From a virus, in the IMG/VR virus record IMGVR_UViG_3300042545_000475, positions 1-51,857 of that record: a DNA stretch of 51,857 nt; one strand, given 5' to 3'. Made by a program: the position numbers and the translations under genes. The notes beneath the pieces were generated by a model. That model made no database searches and was not told where the DNA came from. It saw nothing but the letters and a program-made list of their open reading frames with translations. The stretch's first letter is position 1, and every line of letters begins with the position of its first letter. This document shows, in pieces, positions 48,745 through 51,857 of the stretch.

Positions 48745-49007
48745 GTACCCACCACTGGCACCGGCAAGGCATACTTCGTAGTATTGTGGTTGCCTGCTAT
48801 GTCAGGTGTAGGCGTTGTGTCCGGGGGACTGGACTATGACGGCCTACGGTATTTTACGGGGCTAAGTTGCCCCGTAATCCTGATCGATCCCTCGTGCGAT
48901 TGGGAATGTGAAACCGGGGGGAATGTTAAGGACGGCAAACCTTATTGGGTCTAAACATTAAGGCCATTTAGAATATGGCCCCTTCACAAATCGGTGCTAC
49001 TTTCATG
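48745..49007 (+). ncRNA. Structured noncoding segment upstream of tRNA-like element B
   Basis: No gene is seen. Stems: GGCAA/TTGCC (48763-48767 / 48790-48794) around ATACT-TCGT-AGTAT (48771-48784); TTACGGGGC/GCCCCGTAA (48854-48862 / 48869-48877, 9 bp, loop TAAGTT); AATGTT with AAGG/CCTT inside and AACATT closing (48922-48959); GGCCAT/ATGGCC (48962-48980). The density of stems suggests a structured RNA ending in the element B. Confidence 0.5.
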
Positions 49008-49053
49008 TTCGTCGGCTGGTGTGTGCGTTGGGGTTCGATTCCCTGAAGGCGAA
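49008..49053 (+). ncRNA. Miniature tRNA-like element B
   Basis: TTCGTC (49008-49013) pairs with GGCGAA (49048-49053, one G-U), enclosing GGCTGGTG (49014-49021), then a T-arm TGGGG-TTCGATT-CCCTG (49029-49045). The shared GGCTGGTG plus T-arm matches element A at 41457-41508. It lies 32 bases before the sigma factor gene. Confidence 0.5.
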
Positions 49054-49085
49054 ATTGTTCAAGATGATGTGCGGAGACTTGCACG

Positions 49086-49628
49086 GTGAATCCTTTGAAT
49101 GAAGACCAGCAACGGTTGGTCGAAGACAACATAAAATTAGCTTTAAAGTTTTCTAGGCGTTTCCCGCCACCACACGGTTTGAATCACGATGAGTGGCAGG
49201 CCGAGTGTATGGTCTTTCTGGTTCATGCCGCACGGCGCTATGACCCAAGCAAGTCCAAGTTTTCAACCCATGCGTGGATTTCAATGCGTTACGGCATGTT
49301 TGATTATATAAGAGAAATACAGTCCGTAAAGAAGGATTACCGGCGAACGCAGCGAATCGGTGAGGACGAGGACCTTGGCGCTGAGGACCTTTCGACTGAA
49401 AGGAAGATCAGGCGTGATGAGTGTAGGGAGCAGTTGCTTGTGTTGATTCGGCGGTTACCAAAGCCGCTATGGCAAGAGGTGTGGTTGAAGCGGATGGAAG
49501 GTAAAGAGCTTGATGAGATTTGCAAAGAGGTGCAATTGTCGAGGGTGAAAATTAAAAATGTATACAAAGACGGCTTGAACTACCTTCAAACGCTTGCTGC
49601 CCGTAGTAATGCACAGCTGGCGGGTTAA
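49086..49628 (+). CDS. Phage RNA polymerase sigma factor
   Basis: A 180-residue sigma-70-type factor. Region 2 is at about residues 10-75 (EDNIKLALKFSRRF, LNHDEWQAECMVFLVHAARRYDPSKSKFSTHAW, RYGMFDYIRE), and region 4 is at about 125-172 (LPKPLWQEVWLKRMEGKELDEICKEVQLS with the recognition helix). It would redirect host RNA polymerase to phage promoters. The GTG start has GCGGAG ten bases upstream; the upstream noncoding RNA region may control it. No anti-sigma is obvious. Confidence 0.85.
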   Translation: MNPLNEDQQRLVEDNIKLALKFSRRFPPPHGLNHDEWQAECMVFLVHAARRYDPSKSKFSTHAWISMRYGMFDYIREIQSVKKDYRRTQRIGEDEDLGAEDLSTERKIRRDECREQLLVLIRRLPKPLWQEVWLKRMEGKELDEICKEVQLSRVKIKNVYKDGLNYLQTLAARSNAQLAG

Positions 49629-49683
49629 ATCGGGACCGTGTTGAATTCTGGCGACCAATCGGCACGCTGCCGGGAGGTGAGTG

Positions 49684-49851
49684 ATGAGTGACGACATGCG
49701 ACTACGGCACAAATACCACCAACTGGAGAGCGAATTCGACAGCTTTATGAAACTGGTGATTGAGAAAACGGCTGTTGAAGTGAAGGGTGAGTACCACTGG
49801 CCGGAATGGTTGGTCACCAAGCTTGATGAGATGGGCTTGTGGGTTCGTTGA
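49684..49851 (+). CDS. Small hypothetical protein
   Basis: A 55-residue ORF preceded by GGGAGGTG at an ideal distance. It is charged and helical (LRHKYHQLESEFDSFMKLVIEK) with a WPEWL motif near the end. It is too short for usual cutoffs but has an excellent ribosome site. Confidence 0.6.
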   Translation: MSDDMRLRHKYHQLESEFDSFMKLVIEKTAVEVKGEYHWPEWLVTKLDEMGLWVR

Positions 49852-49858
49852 ATTGGCC

Positions 49859-49888
49859 TTGTGCGGCCATGTGTCACAACACTATACT
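49859..49888 (+). promoter_or_regulatory. Candidate promoter P5 with operator-like site
   Basis: TTGTGC (49859-49864), 18 bases, TATACT (49883-49888). TGTGTCACAACACT at 49870-49883 matches the TGTGTGACCACACA operator in 11 of 14 positions and overlaps the -10, unlike P1-P3 where the operator touches the -35. A start site at 49895 would make the following peptide leaderless. Confidence 0.5.
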
Positions 49889-49894
49889 CTTGTG

Positions 49895-49969
49895 ATGAAT
49901 CGGTGCATGATGTTAGCCATCGTGTGGTGGTGGACTGGTGCTGTGGTCATTCGGTGGCGTGATGCCTGA
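49895..49969 (+). CDS. Possible 24-residue leaderless peptide
   Basis: ATG at 49895 lies exactly where transcription from P5 would start. The peptide (MLAIVWWWTGAVVIRW core) is hydrophobic and Trp-rich, one possible membrane span. It overlaps the next gene. It may be a leader peptide or a chance ORF. Confidence 0.3.
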   Translation: MNRCMMLAIVWWWTGAVVIRWRDA

Positions 49970-50156
49970 ACAATTTTATGCGTGGGTGTTGAATGCTGAC
50001 GGTGAGGCGTTCAAGACACGAAAATACAATACACATGAATCATTTGAGCGCATCGCTCAGGTCTATTTATCGGCACCCGATGTGGTGAAGCTTGATGTGT
50101 TCAGGCTGGATGTCACAGGCAAAACCAAGTTAGTCAACACGCTCAGGAAGAAGTGA
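49962..50156 (+). CDS. Small hypothetical protein
   Basis: A 64-residue protein (FYAWVLNADGEAFKTRKYN, LDVFRLDVTGKTKLVNTL) with two beta/alpha-like segments. The ATG is inside the end of the leader peptide ORF, and its stop overlaps the next ATG. No family recognised. Confidence 0.6.
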   Translation: MPEQFYAWVLNADGEAFKTRKYNTHESFERIAQVYLSAPDVVKLDVFRLDVTGKTKLVNTLRKK

Positions 50157-50416
50157 TGGGCACGGAAGCCGAGCCTTATTTTTCGGTTATTGAGAGCGAC
50201 AAGAATGGTCTTGTCTGGCTGGTCATGCACCGGACTGAGTTCACGGAATATCGTAGAACCGTGCTGTTTGAGATCATCCCGACGAGCCGATACACGGCGA
50301 CTGCTGATTATGTGCTTCGCAAGGTTCTTTATGCCTGTGGGAAGTGGGAGTTGCGGGACCCGTACATCATTCAGGAGATGCTATGGTGCGTGCTTTCGTA
50401 TCTGGAGGGCAAATGA
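50156..50416 (+). CDS. Hypothetical protein
   Basis: An 86-residue protein with a mixed alpha/beta pattern (YFSVIESDKNGLVWLVMHRTEF, YVLRKVLYACGKWELRDPYI). Start at the ATG overlapping the previous stop (TGATG) with GGAAG upstream. No family recognised. Confidence 0.6.
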   Translation: MGTEAEPYFSVIESDKNGLVWLVMHRTEFTEYRRTVLFEIIPTSRYTATADYVLRKVLYACGKWELRDPYIIQEMLWCVLSYLEGK

Positions 50417-50622
50417 TGGACAGCGGCGACACGATTGCTTGGGAATTGCACATCGATAAGCATGGCAGGGTGAAACGGTTAATTCATATGGGTGCGGAGG
50501 TGGTGGCCAGTGGAATCAGATTTAAATATGAACATGGCCACATGCCCATGCTCAAAATGTGGGTGCCAATCTCAAGATTTAACGGTGTCCGGTTTGTCGA
50601 GTCTGATCAGCAGGCTGAGTGA
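50413..50622 (+). CDS. Small hypothetical protein
   Basis: A 69-residue protein starting at an ATG overlapping the previous stop, with GGAGG upstream. Pattern TIAWELHIDKHGRVKRLIHMG then KMWVPISRFNGVRFVES is beta-rich. It overlaps the start of the helix-turn-helix gene. Confidence 0.58.
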   Translation: MMDSGDTIAWELHIDKHGRVKRLIHMGAEVVASGIRFKYEHGHMPMLKMWVPISRFNGVRFVESDQQAE

Positions 50623-51163
50623 CCGTCTGATAGTTATTGAATCGGCCCTGACACGAAAGTATTCACGCAGCGCATTGGGCAAACGAATCGGTGTCTCAGG
50701 CATAGCGGTGACCAAGCTTATCAGGGCTGGAGTGCTGAAGCCGCCGATTGGCAGGGAATACACAGAAATTGAATTCAACGATGCGTGTGATGCGTATGCG
50801 GTGTACAAGGCACTGAGGCAACAAAAGCGTGCGTACGAGTCTACGGTGCCTGTTAGTGAGGCCGAGATGATGGAGGCGAAGCGTCAGGCGTGTGCTGAGG
50901 CTGCACGACAGAGCGCAGGCTACAATGGGTCGATTCGGCGCAGGATGTATTCGTCGGTGAGGATGTCGATCCTGACTGAGATTGCCAAGTCTGGAGGGCC
51001 GTGCGTATGGATGTGCGGCAACCGTGCGTCGGCAAGCAAGGCACTGTGTTCTGATTGCAAGAAAAAAAAGACCGCCAACAGGCATCAGAAGGAGGCAGAC
51101 CGTGCAAGAGGACGAAGCGCAGCACCGGCCAAAGACCATGGAAGAATTAAAGGAAGAGGTTAG
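50528..51163 (+). CDS. Helix-turn-helix protein with Cys clusters
   Basis: A 211-residue protein with an N-terminal Cys cluster (CPCSKCGC), a helix-turn-helix-like region (SRSALGKRIGVSGIAVTKLIRAG then GREYTEIEFNDA), a long charged helix and a C-terminal CVWMC..CSDCKKKK pattern. DNA-binding regulator is likely; the HTH resembles MerR/excisionase types. The start is uncertain: ATG 50528 or GTG 50492. Confidence 0.65.
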   Translation: MNMATCPCSKCGCQSQDLTVSGLSSLISRLSDRLIVIESALTRKYSRSALGKRIGVSGIAVTKLIRAGVLKPPIGREYTEIEFNDACDAYAVYKALRQQKRAYESTVPVSEAEMMEAKRQACAEAARQSAGYNGSIRRRMYSSVRMSILTEIAKSGGPCVWMCGNRASASKALCSDCKKKKTANRHQKEADRARGRSAAPAKDHGRIKGRG

Positions 51164-51263
51164 GAAGCTTGAACTTACTTTAGTGGTCATGGTCAGCATA
51201 ATTTCATCGGTTATTGGCACAGTTGGCGTTCAGATTTTTTGGAAGTGGTGGACTAATGGATGA
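51102..51263 (+). CDS. Small membrane protein
   Basis: A 53-residue protein with a helical charged N-terminus (KTMEELKEEVRKLE) and one membrane span (LVVMVSIISSVIGTVGVQIFW). I start it at GTG 51102 because AAGGAGG lies six bases upstream; an internal ATG at 51138 is an alternative. It overlaps the previous gene and the next start. Confidence 0.62.
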   Translation: MQEDEAQHRPKTMEELKEEVRKLELTLVVMVSIISSVIGTVGVQIFWKWWTNG

Positions 51264-51450
51264 TCAAATTAAAATGATCAGGATACAACCAGACCCGCTT
51301 CTTTTGGCGGCTAGAATTGCGTTTTTAAGGGATGCCATTGTGGAACACCGCAAGGCGATGGCTGAATACCGGCCTGCCGTGTATGACAGCGTGCTTTGGA
51401 CCTCATTGGACCGTGACGACAAACTGGCCTACGAGGGCATGAAAAAGTGA
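51256..51450 (+). CDS. Small hypothetical protein
   Basis: A 64-residue protein with a helical middle (LLLAARIAFLRDAIVEHRKAMAEYR). It starts at an ATG overlapping the membrane protein stop and ends with GTGA overlap to the next gene. No family recognised. Confidence 0.6.
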   Translation: MDDQIKMIRIQPDPLLLAARIAFLRDAIVEHRKAMAEYRPAVYDSVLWTSLDRDDKLAYEGMKK

Positions 51451-51686
51451 GCGACGACAAGGCTGTCGATCCAGACCACTACATCGGCATCAATGGCCTG
51501 TGCTGCCATGAGGCCCAGCGTGCGATGATGACTGATCAGGAATTTGCAGGGTATTGGGTCGGCAATGCCGTGAAATACCTCTGGCGCTGGCGAAAGAAAA
51601 ATGGCATACAGGACCTGAAGAAGGCTGAACGGTGTCTGCGGTTCCTGATTGAAGAAATCGAAAAGGGGAGCCGAAATGATGACTGA
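51447..51686 (+). CDS. DUF3310-like protein
   Basis: A 79-residue protein with the DUF3310 pattern: an early DHY, GYWVGNAVKYLWRWRKKNGIQDLKKAERCLRFLIEE. DUF3310 proteins are small phage proteins of uncertain function, sometimes annotated as nucleotide kinase-like. GTG start overlaps the previous stop. Ends just after the start of the next gene. Confidence 0.8.
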   Translation: MSDDKAVDPDHYIGINGLCCHEAQRAMMTDQEFAGYWVGNAVKYLWRWRKKNGIQDLKKAERCLRFLIEEIEKGSRNDD

Positions 51687-51857
51687 TCAAGAGTTAAAAA
51701 TAATAGAGGCCTGCCATGCCGGGAATGTTCGGGCGCATTATCAAAGCTGTCACCTCGACCATCCAGAGTGTGCGATCTTCAAGCTTTCAGATGAGATTCG
51801 CAGATTGTGGCGATTCACCGGCGCTGTCGGACGATTGGCACCCGGATCATGGGAGGG
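51676..51857 (+). CDS. Partial gene at right edge
   Basis: An ORF with ATG at 51676 preceded by AAAGGGGAG, open for 60 codons to the end. Sequence MMTDQELKIIEACHAGN, then HYQSCHLDHPECAIF and LSDEIRRLWRF; His/Cys-containing, helical. If the genome is circular, its last two bases join base 1 and the frame ends with TAA at bases 8-10, giving 63 residues. Confidence 0.62.
   Translation, partial: MMTDQELKIIEACHAGNVRAHYQSCHLDHPECAIFKLSDEIRRLWRFTGAVGRLAPGSWE

Overview
The window is a tailed double-stranded DNA phage (Caudoviricetes, siphovirus type with HK97-like head genes) covering essentially a whole genome. Almost every gene is on the + strand; only a small lipoprotein gene near 34.3 kb and a ribbon-helix-helix regulator near 40.3 kb are on the - strand. 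The last open frame runs off the right edge, and if the two ends are joined it stops at base 10, so the window may be one complete circularly permuted genome. No integrase, rRNA or canonical tRNA is seen. The host cannot be read directly. A secreted Pro-rich protein, a papain-like peptidase, disulfide-type Cys repeats and a CsrA homologue are reminiscent of phages of Planctomycetota; this is inference from general style at about 50% confidence.

Layout. 0-10 kb: small basic protein, PAPS-reductase-like enzyme, ParB-like protein, terminase subunits, portal, small membrane protein, MuF-like head protein, and a very large prohead protease/scaffold fusion with about 600 unexplained internal residues. 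10-18.6 kb: major capsid, second head protein, terminator and structured RNA, connectors, two tandem tail-tube paralogues, a G/G-T tail chaperone pair with a -1 frameshift, tape measure. 18.6-31.7 kb: baseplate, Cys-rich and fibre genes, one with an in-frame TGA before a Cys-rich extension, and a 1602-residue fibre. 31.7-34.4 kb: HNH nuclease, secreted protein, cysteine peptidase, holin-like protein and lipoprotein. 34.4-40.2 kb: small early-type genes with a repeated promoter/operator and a repeated ribosome-binding-site hairpin, plus DUF488, CsrA-like and zinc-binding proteins. 40.2-48.7 kb: RHH regulator divergent from a replication/recombination operon (Sak4-like ATPase, UvrD-like helicase, ssDNA-binding-type protein, primase-helicase, winged-helix protein, RusA resolvase, metallophosphoesterase). 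48.7-51.9 kb: structured noncoding segment, sigma factor and small ORFs.

Regulation visible in the DNA. (1) Four promoters carry a TGTGT-N3-CACACA operator in or overlapping the core promoter, one of them in the divergent region of the RHH gene, and a fifth weaker copy lies near 49.87 kb; the four best transcripts would begin with a stem-loop. (2) Two loci 22 kb apart, upstream of the fibre operon and of the winged-helix gene, share four-copy arrays of an 18-bp site. (3) Eight early genes have the same covarying hairpin containing the Shine-Dalgarno sequence. (4) Two miniature tRNA-like elements (acceptor-like helix, GGCTGGTG segment, T-arm, no anticodon arm) lie after the Sak4-like gene and before the sigma gene. 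Together these suggest a phage with its own sigma factor, repressors and RNA-level control.
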